From: Guyparkeria hydrothermalis
GTDB taxonomy: Bacteria; Pseudomonadota; Gammaproteobacteria; Halothiobacillales; Halothiobacillaceae
Assembly (NCBI RefSeq): GCF_023555375.1
Contig: NZ_JAJSEE010000004.1
Location: 225,976-289,975, forward strand
Direction of reading: 5' to 3'
DNA length: 64,000 nucleotides
Shown: piece by piece, positions 1 to 8,145 of the stretch
Layout: every line of letters starts with the position of its first letter
Numbering within the stretch: the stretch's first letter is position 1
Program-made: the position numbers and the translations under genes
Notes under the pieces: generated by a model
What the model saw: the letters and a program-made list of their open reading frames with translations, nothing else
Told to the model about the DNA's origin: nothing
The model's database searches: none

Positions 1-1425
1 GCGATCGATCTCGTCGGAGACGGTGGCCTGCTCCTCGACCGCAGCGGCCATCGAGGTGGCCATGTCGCGTATCTGCGCCACCGCCTCGGCCACGCCATTG
101 AGCATTTCCTCGGATTCGCGCACGCGATCAACCCCGGCGGTGGCCGCCTCGCGACCGCGGCGGGCGACGGCCACGGATTCCTCGGCCTGTTGCGTCAGGG
201 TGGCGATGATCTCGTGGATATCGCGCGTTGACTCCTGCGTGCGGCGGGCCAGATCCCGTACCTCCTCGGCCACCACGGAAAAGCCGCGGCCGTGTTCGCC
301 GGCGCGCGCCGCCTCGATGGCCGCGTTCAAGGCCAGCAGGTTGGTCTGCTGGGCGATCTGGTCGATGATGCCGGCGGCACTGGCGATCGCGCCGGTCTGG
401 TTCGAGACCCCTTCCACCGACTCGCCGATGGCGTTGACCGTCTCCTGCAGGTCGACGATCGACTCGCGCGTGCGGGTGGACAGCCCCCGCCCTTCCTCGA
501 CCAGTTCCTGCGAGCGATTGGCCTCGTCGGCGGTGCGCTGGACGTGCTCGGAGACGTCGTTGATGGTGGTCGACATCTCGTGCATGGCCGCCGCGACCTG
601 CTCGGTCTCTGCCTGCTGGCGCGCGATCTCCTCCTTGGCCTGGGTCGAGAGATCGAGGCTCACCGACGATTGGCGGCTGACCTGGTCCGAGGCATCCTCG
701 ATCCGGGTGAGCACGGTGATCATCCGCGCCTGCTCGCTCTTGATTGAGACCTTCAGTCGCCCCAACAGCCCCACGTCGCCGGTGTAGGACTCCACCGCCA
801 GCGGGTGGCTGAAGGCATTGGGCATCTGCTCGTTCAGCGCCGAGATCAGGCGCCGCTCGCGCAGGCGCCCCATCAGCCCGAATGCGAGCCCCGTGCCCGC
901 CAGGGCAAGCAACGCCGCCGCGCCAAGACCGCCCAGCCACAGGCCGGCCGCGGCGCACAGCCCCGTCGCACCGACGACGTCCTGGGCATGCAGGCGAAAG
1001 CGCCGCACCCGATACCCGCGCTGGTTGATGCGACGGTACAGGCGCTCGGCACGCTGAACGTCCTCGCGTGACGGACAGGAGCGTACCGACTCATAGCCGA
1101 CCACCTCGCCGTGCTCGGTGATCGGGGTGACGTAGGCATCCACCCAGTAGAAATCGCCGTTCTTCGAGCGGTTCTTCACCAGCCCCATCCACGGTTGGCC
1201 CGCCTTGAGATGGCTCCACATCACCTCGTAGGCCAGCGGCGGCATGTCAGGATGGCGCACGATGTTGTGGGGCTGCCCGATCAGCTCGTCGCGAGAAAAG
1301 CCGCTGATCGCCTCGAAGGCGTCGTTGCAATGCGTGATGCGCCCCTTGAGATCGGTGGTCGAAACCAGACGCTCGCCGGGGGCGAAGGTACGTTCGGTGT
1401 CGGTGACGGGGAGGTTCTTGCGCAT
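1..1425 (-). CDS. Aer-like PAS-containing methyl-accepting chemotaxis protein (3' end outside window)
   Basis: Chemoreceptor that would pass redox or energy signals to CheA/CheW. The protein begins [14 protein letters not shown]. An N-terminal PAS domain (about residues 15-115) closely follows the E. coli Aer pattern, with [13 protein letters not shown] and [13 protein letters not shown] short hydrophobic stretch of alternating Gly/Ala/Leu (about 155-185) is the membrane anchor, and there is no periplasmic sensor domain. The rest is a coiled-coil signalling domain with the MCP hairpin-tip motif [18 protein letters not shown] near residue 375. 475 codons are visible and the reading frame is still open at base 1, so the C-terminus is missing. 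The start is the first ATG before the PAS domain. FAD binding is inferred from the Aer-like PAS and was not tested. Confidence 0.93.
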   Translation of the reverse strand, partial: MRKNLPVTDTERTFAPGERLVSTTDLKGRITHCNDAFEAISGFSRDELIGQPHNIVRHPDMPPLAYEVMWSHLKAGQPWMGLVKNRSKNGDFYWVDAYVTPITEHGEVVGYESVRSCPSREDVQRAERLYRRINQRGYRVRRFRLHAQDVVGATGLCAAAGLWLGGLGAAALLALAGTGLAFGLMGRLRERRLISALNEQMPNAFSHPLAVESYTGDVGLLGRLKVSIKSEQARMITVLTRIEDASDQVSRQSSVSLDLSTQAKEEIARQQAETEQVAAAMHEMSTTINDVSEHVQRTADEANRSQELVEEGRGLSTRTRESIVDLQETVNAIGESVEGVSNQTGAIASAAGIIDQIAQQTNLLALNAAIEAARAGEHGRGFSVVAEEVRDLARRTQESTRDIHEIIATLTQQAEESVAVARRGREAATAGVDRVRESEEMLNGVAEAVAQIRDMATSMAAAVEEQATVSDEIDR

Positions 1426-1518
1426 GGGTCAGGCTTTTCTCGGTAAGGCGGTAGTGAGGATCGGGACAGTGGGAGCAGTGGCACACGATGGCATCATATA
1501 TGCCTGCGCGCATTAATG

Positions 1519-1544
1519 GTATCGGGCCGCCTGGCCAAACGTTA
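1519..1544 (-). promoter_or_regulatory. possible sigma-28 (FliA) promoter for the chemoreceptor
   Basis: On the minus strand TAACGTTT is followed, 10 bases later, by CCCGATAC. This resembles the flagellar sigma-28 consensus (TAAAGTTT, about 11 bases, GCCGATAA) with mismatches and a spacer one base short. It lies about 95 bases upstream of the chemoreceptor start, and chemoreceptor genes are often FliA-dependent. The match is imperfect, so this is a suggestion. Confidence 0.35.
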
Positions 1545-1589
1545 GTGATTCCGGCGGATTTATCCCGACAAGGCACGCTCCACTATTAA

Positions 1590-1855
1590 GGAAACTCTGC
1601 ACGATTCGATGACGTCTCTGCGGGACCTCCAAGGGCCCAGATGCAAGGCGCAGTCCGCCATGAAGGGCCGTCGCCCTTTACAAGGTCTGCAACGCCGCAG
1701 ATGGGCCCTTGGAGGCCCGCCCCGACGGGGCTCGCGGGTTTGCCCGCACTCGGCGTTGCCGTCCCTCGACGGGCAATGAGCCCGTCTTCGGTCCGGCGTC
1801 TTGATTGCGAACAAACCCGCGAGCCAGAGATGCCATCGAATCGTGCAGAGTTTCC
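1590..1855 (+). mobile_element. 266-bp IS5-like MITE, type A, copy 1
   Basis: Non-autonomous element with no transposase. It starts GGAAACTCTGCACGATTCG and ends with the matching inverted sequence; the terminal repeats are over 30 bp with few mismatches. It is flanked by TTAA (1586-1589) and TTAG (1856-1859), consistent with the 4-bp YTAR target of the IS5 subgroup. Inside are two large palindromic arms: one closed by CCTCCAAGGGCCC and its complement, one by GCTCGCGGGTTTG and CAAACCCGCGAGC. Together with the ends these give a cloverleaf layout. It differs from the copy at 18190 at about 18 positions by my count. Short open frames across it are by-products of the repeat and are not called as genes. 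Confidence 0.88.
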
Positions 1856-2086
1856 TTAGGCAGGCGATGGATTATCGCGAGGGGCGCGATTGTGCCAGTC
1901 GGGCCAGACCAATGCACCTATTTGGCGCAACGGATGGAACCCCGCTCCCGGCCACGCCTCCAATCACCGATCAACCGGTCGTAGAGGCCCGATGGGCGAG
2001 CAGATGACGCCGGGGTGACATTCGTGGAATCATCGACGGGTCGAGCCACGATCAGCCCGCAATGATCAGGCAGGGAGGATCCGCGA

Positions 2087-3661
2087 TTGATCACGCATTG
2101 GCTCAAGGAAATGCCCGTTTGGCGAGCGCTGCCGGCCCTCGGGATGGTGCTGCTGCTCGCCGGCTGCGCCCTGCCGCCGCTGGAGGGTCGGCACGTCAGC
2201 ACGGCCATCCAGCCGGCCGAGGCGCGTGCCACGCCCCTGGGCGACGCGTTGGCCCCGCAAAAGGCCGCCCACCCGGGACTGACCGGCGTCTACCTGCTCT
2301 CGGACCCGGCGATAACCTTCGCCGCCTGGACCCATCTCGCCCGCACCGCCCAGCGCAGCCTCGATCTGCAGTACTACATCTGGTACGCGGACCGCTCCGG
2401 CACCCTCTTGCTGCGCGAACTGCTGGATGCCGCCAACCGGGGCGTGCGCGTGCGGTTGCTGCTCGACGATCAGGGCACCCGCCAGCTCGACACCCAGCTT
2501 GCCGCCCTGCACGCCCACCCCAACATCGCCGTGCGGCTGTTCAATCCCTTCATGACGCGCGACGCGCGCTGGCTCGGCTTTCTCACCGACTTCGATCGCG
2601 CCAATCGCCGCATGCACAACAAGGTGATCATCGCCGACAACCAGGCCCTGATCAGCGGCGGGCGCAACATCGGCGACAGCTACTTCGGCGCCACCGAGGG
2701 CTTCCTGTTCTCGGACCTCGACATCCTCGCGGTGGGGTCGGTGGTCGACGAGGTCTCGCTCGGGTTCGACCGTTACTGGCAAAGCGACTCGGCCTACCCG
2801 GTGCATCGCATCCTGCCCGTGCCGGACGAGCCAACCGTGAACCGGGTGCGCGAGACCCTGGACTTCGAGGCCGACGCCATCGCCCTCGACCCGCAGGCCG
2901 GCGAGCTCATGGTGGCCGTGCGCGAAAACTACGTCATCGGCCAGTTGCTCAACGGGGAGCTGAGCCTCGAATGGGCGCCCACCCGGCTGGTGATCGACCC
3001 GCCGACCAAGGGCCTGGGCGAACACGACCCCAACGACCTGCTCACGCTCTCGCTGCGCGATCAGCTGCGCCCGCCGCTCCGCTCGATCGACATCATCTCC
3101 TCGTTCTTTGTCCCCACCCCGACGCTGACCGAGGACCTGGCCACGCTGGCCCGTCGTGGCGTGCGCGTGCGCGTGCTGACCAACTCCCTGGATGCCACCG
3201 ACATGGCCCCGGCGCACACCGGCTACGCGCGCTATCGCAAACCGCTGCTCGAGGCGGGAGTGGAGCTCTACGAGATGCGTCGGGTGGCCGAGGAAGACCC
3301 GCGTCCCGAGGGCGCCGGCCCGTTCGGCAGCCCGGCGACCACCCTGCACGCCAAGGCGGTGGTGATCGACGACCGACAGGTCTTCATCGGCTCCTACAAC
3401 GTCGACCCCCGTTCGGTGCTGCTCAACACCGAACTGGGTTTCGTCATCGACAGCCCCGACCTCGCCCGCGCCATTAGCCACACCTTCGAGATGCACGTGC
3501 CCACCAGCGCCTATCGGCTGGTGCTGGAAGACGGCGAGATCCGCTGGATCGAACGGACCGACGACGGGCTCACCCGGCACACGCGGGAGCCTGGCGCCGG
3601 CGCAATCAAGCGCGGCATGACCTGGTTCTTCTCGCTGATGCCGATCGAGTGGCTGCTGTAA
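2087..3661 (+). CDS. phospholipase D superfamily lipoprotein (cardiolipin synthase C-like)
   Basis: Probable phosphatidyltransferase of the ClsC/YmdC type acting on phospholipids at the membrane. Two HKD motifs are present: HNKVIIADNQALISGGRN in the N-terminal half and HAKAVVIDDRQVFIGSYN in the C-terminal half, the paired arrangement that forms one PLD active site. The N-terminus has a hydrophobic stretch ending in the lipobox LAGC (Cys about residue 27), so the protein should be lipid-anchored. The chosen start is TTG, because AGGGAGG sits eight bases upstream. An ATG at 2111 would also leave a full lipoprotein signal. 524 aa is close to the usual ClsC length. It stands alone, convergent with thpR. 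Other PLD-family lipid roles are possible. Confidence 0.88.
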   Translation: MITHWLKEMPVWRALPALGMVLLLAGCALPPLEGRHVSTAIQPAEARATPLGDALAPQKAAHPGLTGVYLLSDPAITFAAWTHLARTAQRSLDLQYYIWYADRSGTLLLRELLDAANRGVRVRLLLDDQGTRQLDTQLAALHAHPNIAVRLFNPFMTRDARWLGFLTDFDRANRRMHNKVIIADNQALISGGRNIGDSYFGATEGFLFSDLDILAVGSVVDEVSLGFDRYWQSDSAYPVHRILPVPDEPTVNRVRETLDFEADAIALDPQAGELMVAVRENYVIGQLLNGELSLEWAPTRLVIDPPTKGLGEHDPNDLLTLSLRDQLRPPLRSIDIISSFFVPTPTLTEDLATLARRGVRVRVLTNSLDATDMAPAHTGYARYRKPLLEAGVELYEMRRVAEEDPRPEGAGPFGSPATTLHAKAVVIDDRQVFIGSYNVDPRSVLLNTELGFVIDSPDLARAISHTFEMHVPTSAYRLVLEDGEIRWIERTDDGLTRHTREPGAGAIKRGMTWFFSLMPIEWLL

Positions 3662-3679
3662 GCCCCACCGCAAACGCGT

Positions 3680-4192
3680 CTAGCGCGAACGGGCAAGTAG
3701 GTGGTAGGGGCCGGGATGGCCGTCACGCCCGGATTCGACCAGCGCGATGGTCTCGGCGAACCAGTGGATGGGCGGCTCGATGGTCGCGCCGCCGGGCGCA
3801 TGGGCGAAGCGCCGCAGGGTGACGTGCGGGACGAACGGACGGTCGTCCGTCTCCACCCCGCAGGCGAGACACAGGCCGCGCGCCTCGGCGGCCAGGCGGG
3901 CCAAGGCCGGCGGGACGCGGGACGGCCCCAGCCAGGCCACCCGTGGCCCGGCGAAATGCCCCAGGCGATCGAGCAGGATCGGGATGGGGTCGGCGGGCAG
4001 GCTGGCGAGTCGCTCGGCCAGGCAGTCGGCCTGCCAGGCCTCGATGGTGCCGGGGAACGCCAGGGTCAGGTGCAAGTGGGCCCGCGGCACCGGGCGGCCA
4101 CCGCCGTCGAGACCTCGACCGAGGTGATGCAGTGCCGCGCGGGTGGCGTCATCCGGCCACAGGGCGAGAAACACCCGCCTTTGCGCGGTCAC
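3680..4192 (-). CDS. thpR: RNA 2',3'-cyclic phosphodiesterase (ThpR/LigT family)
   Basis: Member of the 2H phosphoesterase family that opens 2',3'-cyclic phosphate ends on RNA. The two signature HxT motifs are visible: HLTLAF near residue 42 and HVTLRRF near residue 125. They lie in a 170-aa protein, the normal size. The N-terminus [11 protein letters not shown] is typical of the family. The start is GTG, overlapping the TGA stop of the upstream monooxygenase gene by four bases (GTGA), with GAGG just before it, so the two genes are probably translationally coupled. The biological role of ThpR in bacteria is poorly defined, and the pairing with a flavin monooxygenase gives no clear clue. Confidence 0.9.
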   Translation of the reverse strand: MTAQRRVFLALWPDDATRAALHHLGRGLDGGGRPVPRAHLHLTLAFPGTIEAWQADCLAERLASLPADPIPILLDRLGHFAGPRVAWLGPSRVPPALARLAAEARGLCLACGVETDDRPFVPHVTLRRFAHAPGGATIEPPIHWFAETIALVESGRDGHPGPYHLLARSR

Positions 4193-5196
4193 GACACCTC
4201 GGTCCTCGCGGCAATGCGGTTACGCACGCCGGCCAGCAGCTCGTAGGAGCGGCGGCGCGCGGCGTGGTCGAAGCTCGAGTTGGTGACGATCAACTCGTCG
4301 GCCCCGGTGCGTTTGAGAAACGCCTCGATCTCGCGCTCGACCGTCTCGGGCGAGCCGATCGCCGAGCAGGCCATGGTCTGCTCGACCACCGCCCGCTCGA
4401 ACCGGGAGGCCGACTCGCGATAGCCGGCCACCGGCGGCGGGATCGGCCCGGGCCGGCCGTTACGCAGGGCGACGAAGGCCTGCTCCATGGAGCTGGCGTG
4501 AAAGCGCGCCTCCTCGTCGGTGTCCGCCACGTAGGCATTGAAACCGACCATGGCGTGGGGCCGATCGAGAAAGCGCGACGGGCGAAAGCCCTCGCGGTAG
4601 TCGGCCAGCGCGGCCATCAGCTCGCCGGGGGCGAAGTGCGAGGCGAAGGCGTAGGGCAGGCCCAGTGCGGCCGCCAGCTGGGCGCCGAAGCGGCTCGAGC
4701 CGAGGATCCACACCGGCACCCGCGTGCCCGCCCCGGGGATCGCGCGCACGGCCTGACCCGGCTCGGGGTCATCGAGCAGGGCCAGCACCTCGGCGACCTC
4801 GTCCGGGAAACGCCTGGGGTCACTGCCCTCGCGACGCAGGGCGCGCGCGGTGGTCTGGTCGGTGCCCGGCGCGCGGCCCAGCCCCAGGTCGATCCGCCCC
4901 GGGAACAGGGTCTCGAGTGTGCCGAACTGCTCGGCCACCACCAGCGGCGAGTGGTTGGGCAGCATGATGCCGCCGGCACCGACGCGGATGCGCTGCGTGG
5001 CGGCCGCCACCTGGCCGATCACCACCGCCGTGGCCGCGCTGGCGATCCCGGGCATGTTGTGATGCTCGGCCAGCCAGTAGCGTCGATAGCCGAGGTCCTC
5101 GGCGTGCCGGGCCAGGTCCACGCTGTTGGCAAGCGCCGTGCGGGCATCCGATCCCTCGGTGATCGGGGCGAGATCGAGAACGGAAAAGGGAATCAT
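4189..5196 (-). CDS. LLM-class flavin-dependent oxidoreductase (luciferase-like monooxygenase)
   Basis: Single-component luciferase-like protein of the YhbW/MsnO8 group, expected to use reduced flavin. Family-typical stretches are [16 protein letters not shown] near the N-terminus, [20 protein letters not shown], and [15 protein letters not shown]. The reading frame is open about 34 codons further upstream, but that extension is low-complexity and the conserved fold begins at [13 protein letters not shown], so the start at 5196 is preferred although no clear Shine-Dalgarno sequence precedes it. This gives 335 aa, the usual length. It is the first gene of a two-gene unit with thpR. The substrate is unknown. 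Confidence 0.9.
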   Translation of the reverse strand: MIPFSVLDLAPITEGSDARTALANSVDLARHAEDLGYRRYWLAEHHNMPGIASAATAVVIGQVAAATQRIRVGAGGIMLPNHSPLVVAEQFGTLETLFPGRIDLGLGRAPGTDQTTARALRREGSDPRRFPDEVAEVLALLDDPEPGQAVRAIPGAGTRVPVWILGSSRFGAQLAAALGLPYAFASHFAPGELMAALADYREGFRPSRFLDRPHAMVGFNAYVADTDEEARFHASSMEQAFVALRNGRPGPIPPPVAGYRESASRFERAVVEQTMACSAIGSPETVEREIEAFLKRTGADELIVTNSSFDHAARRRSYELLAGVRNRIAARTEVS

Positions 5197-5418
5197 GGGC
5201 GGGAGTGTAGCGGACGGGACGGGGCGCGGCGCGAAACCGAGCGCGATTCGATCGCGCCCCGGATCCGGACCAAGATCCCGACCAGCATCGCGACTCACGT
5301 TGCGACCAACGGGGCATCACGAGTCGGGCGCGGATTTGCCATACTCCATCCAGCCGGGCCCGGTCCGAACCAGGGCCGCCGGCCCTCACACCAGGTTCAA
5401 CAAGGAAGCGCCGCCTCG

Positions 5419-6723
5419 ATGTCCACGCACTCCTCGCCGACAAACGGTCGAGACCCCGCGGGTAACCGCGCCGACACGCCATCCAACCAGTGGCCGGAGA
5501 CACCGTCCTACTGGCAGTTCGTGCCCGTCGGTGACTACCAGGTGCCGGCCCTGCCGGCGCGCGGGGCGATGAGCGAGGCCTGGACACAGTTCAAGCGGGC
5601 CCTGCGACGGATCGACGAAGAATCGCTGCAGCCGGCCCGCAAGGAGGCCCAGTTGCGCGCGCTGTCCGAGGTCCGGCTGTCGCACCTGGTGCCGCCGGTC
5701 GACCCCAACGACCCGGCCGATGCCCTGGACGGCGCACTCTACGACTGGATGACCGGTCACGATGAACGCCCGGTTCGATTCGTCGTCGGCCAGCCGCATG
5801 GCTGCTACCCGCAGCTGCTGCCGTTCTGGGCGCGACGACACGGCGCCCGACTCATCGACCCGCCCGCCCCGGAAACCGTGCTCGAGGGCGACCTGGGCGT
5901 ACTGGACCGATTCGAGGTCGACCGCCCCGGCACGCGTGCCGGCAACGGCGGCCTGTGGGTAATCCCGGATCTCGCGCATTGGTACCTGCGCCATCCCGAG
6001 GGGCTGCGGCTGGTCCGCGCGCTGCTCGCCCGGGCGGAGACCGGCGAACTCGGGCGCGGCGTCATCGGCTGCGACAGCTGGGCCTGGGCCTACCTGGGGC
6101 ACCTCTGGCCCATGCCGCACCACGATGCCCTGACCGCGCAGGGGTTCGACGGCACCCGGCTGACCCGGCTGCTGTTTCACCAGATCGAGCGCCAGCCGCA
6201 TCGGCGGGTGCACTTTCGCAACGCCGCCAACGGCCAGGACATCCTCGCCGTGCCCTCGAACGGCAACGGCAATGGCGTGACGGCGCACCCGGAGCTCCAG
6301 CGACTGGCCGCCCACTGCCGGGGCAACCCGGGCACGGCCCTGACCTACTGGCGTGAATCGCTGCGCACCGAGCCGGACGACGGCGGGGTCACGGCGGTCG
6401 AGGGCGAGCAGCGCAACGACGACATCTTCGACGAGGAGGATGTCTGGGTCACCAACCAACTGCACGAACCCATCCTGCCCAATGAGACGGGCGAGGACGT
6501 CGCGCTGGTACTGCACGCCCTGTTGCTGCACAACGGGCTGGCGACCCGCTGGCTGGCCGAGCTCCTGCCGCTGGCGCGCGACGTCAGCCTCGCCATCCTG
6601 CTGCGCCTGACGCGCGCGGGGCTCGTCACCCGGCGCGGTGACCGGCACATCGTCACCGCGCTGGGCTACCAGAGCGTGCGCAGCCTGTTACAGCGCCGCG
6701 ACTACCTGACCGACTCCTTCTGA
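5419..6723 (+). CDS. uncharacterised protein with degenerate AAA-like core and C-terminal winged helix
   Basis: Not recognised with certainty. 434 aa. The first 50 residues are Pro/Asn-rich and probably disordered. The middle part has a fold order recalling AAA+/STAND proteins: a beta-strand plus loop VVGQPHGCYP where a P-loop would lie (no GxxxxGK[ST]), a Walker-B-like GGLWVIPDLAHWYLR, a sensor-1-like VIGCDSWAWAYL, and a helical segment LAAHCRGNPGTALTYW resembling the ORC/STAND lid. The last 90 residues resemble a winged helix (ALVLHALLLHNGLATRWLAE, then LLRLTRAGLVTRRGDRHIVT). The frame is open far upstream, but ATG 5419 after AAGGAAG is the plausible start. The mscS-type gene follows after eight bases, so they probably form an operon and may work together. 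ATP hydrolysis seems unlikely without a Walker A lysine. Confidence 0.75.
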   Translation: MSTHSSPTNGRDPAGNRADTPSNQWPETPSYWQFVPVGDYQVPALPARGAMSEAWTQFKRALRRIDEESLQPARKEAQLRALSEVRLSHLVPPVDPNDPADALDGALYDWMTGHDERPVRFVVGQPHGCYPQLLPFWARRHGARLIDPPAPETVLEGDLGVLDRFEVDRPGTRAGNGGLWVIPDLAHWYLRHPEGLRLVRALLARAETGELGRGVIGCDSWAWAYLGHLWPMPHHDALTAQGFDGTRLTRLLFHQIERQPHRRVHFRNAANGQDILAVPSNGNGNGVTAHPELQRLAAHCRGNPGTALTYWRESLRTEPDDGGVTAVEGEQRNDDIFDEEDVWVTNQLHEPILPNETGEDVALVLHALLLHNGLATRWLAELLPLARDVSLAILLRLTRAGLVTRRGDRHIVTALGYQSVRSLLQRRDYLTDSF

Positions 6724-6731
6724 GGCCCGCG

Positions 6732-7547
6732 ATGGACGAATCAATCCCCTCTTCGCAGATATTCCGCGAGATCGACGCCTTCACCGTCGTCGAGATCGTC
6801 GCCATCGTGCTGGCCACCGTGGCCCTGATCGTGCTGATGCAACGGGCACTGAACTGGCTGGGACGGCGCCTGCACGGCAAGCGACGCCACCTCACCCTGG
6901 CGATGGTGCCGCTGTTGCGCCTATTGATCGGCGTGGCGGCGATCGTGCTGATCGTGCCGCTGATCATCGAGCCGTCGCTGCAGAACATGATCGCCCTGCT
7001 TGGCGCGCTCGGCATCGCGATCGGCTTTGCCTTGAAGGATTACGTCAGCAGCCTGATCGCCGGCATCGTGGCCATCGGGGAAAAGCCGTACCGCAACGGC
7101 GACTGGGTGCGGATCGGCGAGCACTACGGCGAGGTCACCCACGTCGGCATGCGCACCATCGACATGATGACCACCGACGACGACCGGATCACCATTCCGC
7201 ACAGCCGGATCTGGACCGACTCGATCGTCAACGCCAACAACGGCGAGCCGCGCCTGCAGTGCATCGCCGATTTCTACCTGCACCCCGACCACGACGCCGC
7301 CCGGGCAAGCGAGATCCTGCGCGACATCGCCCTGACCAGCCCCTACACCCACCTCGACTCACCCATCCGCGTGACGGTGCGGGAAAAGCCCTGGGGCACG
7401 CACTACAAGCTGCGCGCCTACCCGGTCGACGGGGCGCAGCAGTTCCGCTTCATCACCGACCTGACCGTGCGCGGCAAGGCCCAGTTGCAGCGGGCCGGGT
7501 TCCAGTTCGCGGCGACCGCCACGATCGCCGACACGGGCATGGCATAG
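6732..7547 (+). CDS. small-conductance mechanosensitive channel (MscS family)
   Basis: Inner-membrane channel that opens under membrane tension to release solutes on osmotic downshock. Hydrophobic segments lie around residues 20-40, 58-80 and 85-112. The last matches the pore-lining TM3 of MscS (LLGALGIAIGFALKDYVSSL, with Gly/Ala packing). The beta domain follows with the typical GDWVRIGEHYGEV and the conserved IPHSRIW. 271 aa is normal for a minimal MscS. It lies eight bases downstream of the AAA-like gene, presumably in the same transcript, and is convergent with the TraR-like gene. Confidence 0.93.
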   Translation: MDESIPSSQIFREIDAFTVVEIVAIVLATVALIVLMQRALNWLGRRLHGKRRHLTLAMVPLLRLLIGVAAIVLIVPLIIEPSLQNMIALLGALGIAIGFALKDYVSSLIAGIVAIGEKPYRNGDWVRIGEHYGEVTHVGMRTIDMMTTDDDRITIPHSRIWTDSIVNANNGEPRLQCIADFYLHPDHDAARASEILRDIALTSPYTHLDSPIRVTVREKPWGTHYKLRAYPVDGAQQFRFITDLTVRGKAQLQRAGFQFAATATIADTGMA

Positions 7548-7564
7548 CCCGAAACGGTTTAGTA

Positions 7565-7831
7565 CTAGCGCAACTGGCTGTCCTTCGAACCACGCCGGTT
7601 GTAGGGCGAGGCCGTCTCCTGGGCCTCGTCGAACTCGGCCTGGCAGGCCACGCACAGCCGCACGCCCGGCACGGCCCGACGGCGTGCCTCGGGAATCGGC
7701 TCGCCGCACTCCTCGCACTCCGCCAGGCTCTCGCCGGTCGGGATCTCGCTGCGCACCCGTTGCAGGGCATCCTCGACCGTGTCGTCGATCTGCGCCTGCT
7801 CGGCACCGTCTTTCGCCCAACCACCTGCCAT
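7565..7831 (-). CDS. DksA/TraR-type C4 zinc-finger protein
   Basis: Small 88-aa protein with a four-cysteine zinc finger: CEECG followed 16 residues later by CVACQ, in the order found in TraR and YbiI. The N-terminal helical part (QIDDTVEDALQRVRSEIP) is short, as in TraR, rather than the long coiled coil of DksA. TraR-type proteins bind the RNA polymerase secondary channel and mimic DksA plus ppGpp. Whether this one does is unproven. GGGAGGTG lies just upstream of the ATG. It is transcribed alone, convergent with mscS. Confidence 0.88.
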   Translation of the reverse strand: MAGGWAKDGAEQAQIDDTVEDALQRVRSEIPTGESLAECEECGEPIPEARRRAVPGVRLCVACQAEFDEAQETASPYNRRGSKDSQLR

Positions 7832-8016
7832 CGTTCACCTCCCGGCGTCACTGTTGCGGGTTCCGGCCGCCTTCGGCTTGCCGCGTGTCCGGCCCCGTCT
7901 CCGACCGGCCCTGCCCCGGATTTATTCATCTGCCCGCGTTTTTCAATACTAGACTTCCGGGGTGCCCCGACTCGGCGGCGTGCATCGCATCGGGTAGCCA
8001 CGCCATCCGACCGGCC

Positions 8017-8044
8017 TTTGCATACGAAAAACCCCATGTAGAAT
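8017..8044 (+). promoter_or_regulatory. possible sigma-70 promoter in the 314-bp gap before the GGDEF-EAL gene
   Basis: TTTGCA and TAGAAT are separated by 16 bases, about 100 bases upstream of the start at 8146. The same TAGAAT hexamer with 16-base spacing occurs in the strong tRNA promoter at 40210. Apart from this, the 7832-8145 gap shows only the ribosome-binding site of the minus-strand zinc-finger gene and no other feature I can support. Confidence 0.35.
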
Positions 8045-8145
8045 CGGGTCATTCGTCGGCCAACGGCCGACCCGTCTCGTCACGGCCGGCGCGTCAAGGC
8101 CGCGGGCGATCGGCAACCCGCTCACGCACAAGCAACCACCCGCCC

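Noticed and set aside
1560..1917. Short open frames inside the 266-bp elements (also around 18163-18481, 27841-28227 and 55258-55531), some giving similar proteins
   Set aside because: They resemble one another only because the DNA is repeated. They lie on both strands, have no ribosome-binding sites, and are explained by the palindromic structure.
2066..3673. Long open frame opposite the phospholipase-D gene (similar long antisense frames at 8491-10257, 13619-15673 and 61992-63983)
   Set aside because: High GC content keeps opposite frames open. They have repetitive, unbalanced composition and overlap clearly recognisable genes on the other strand.
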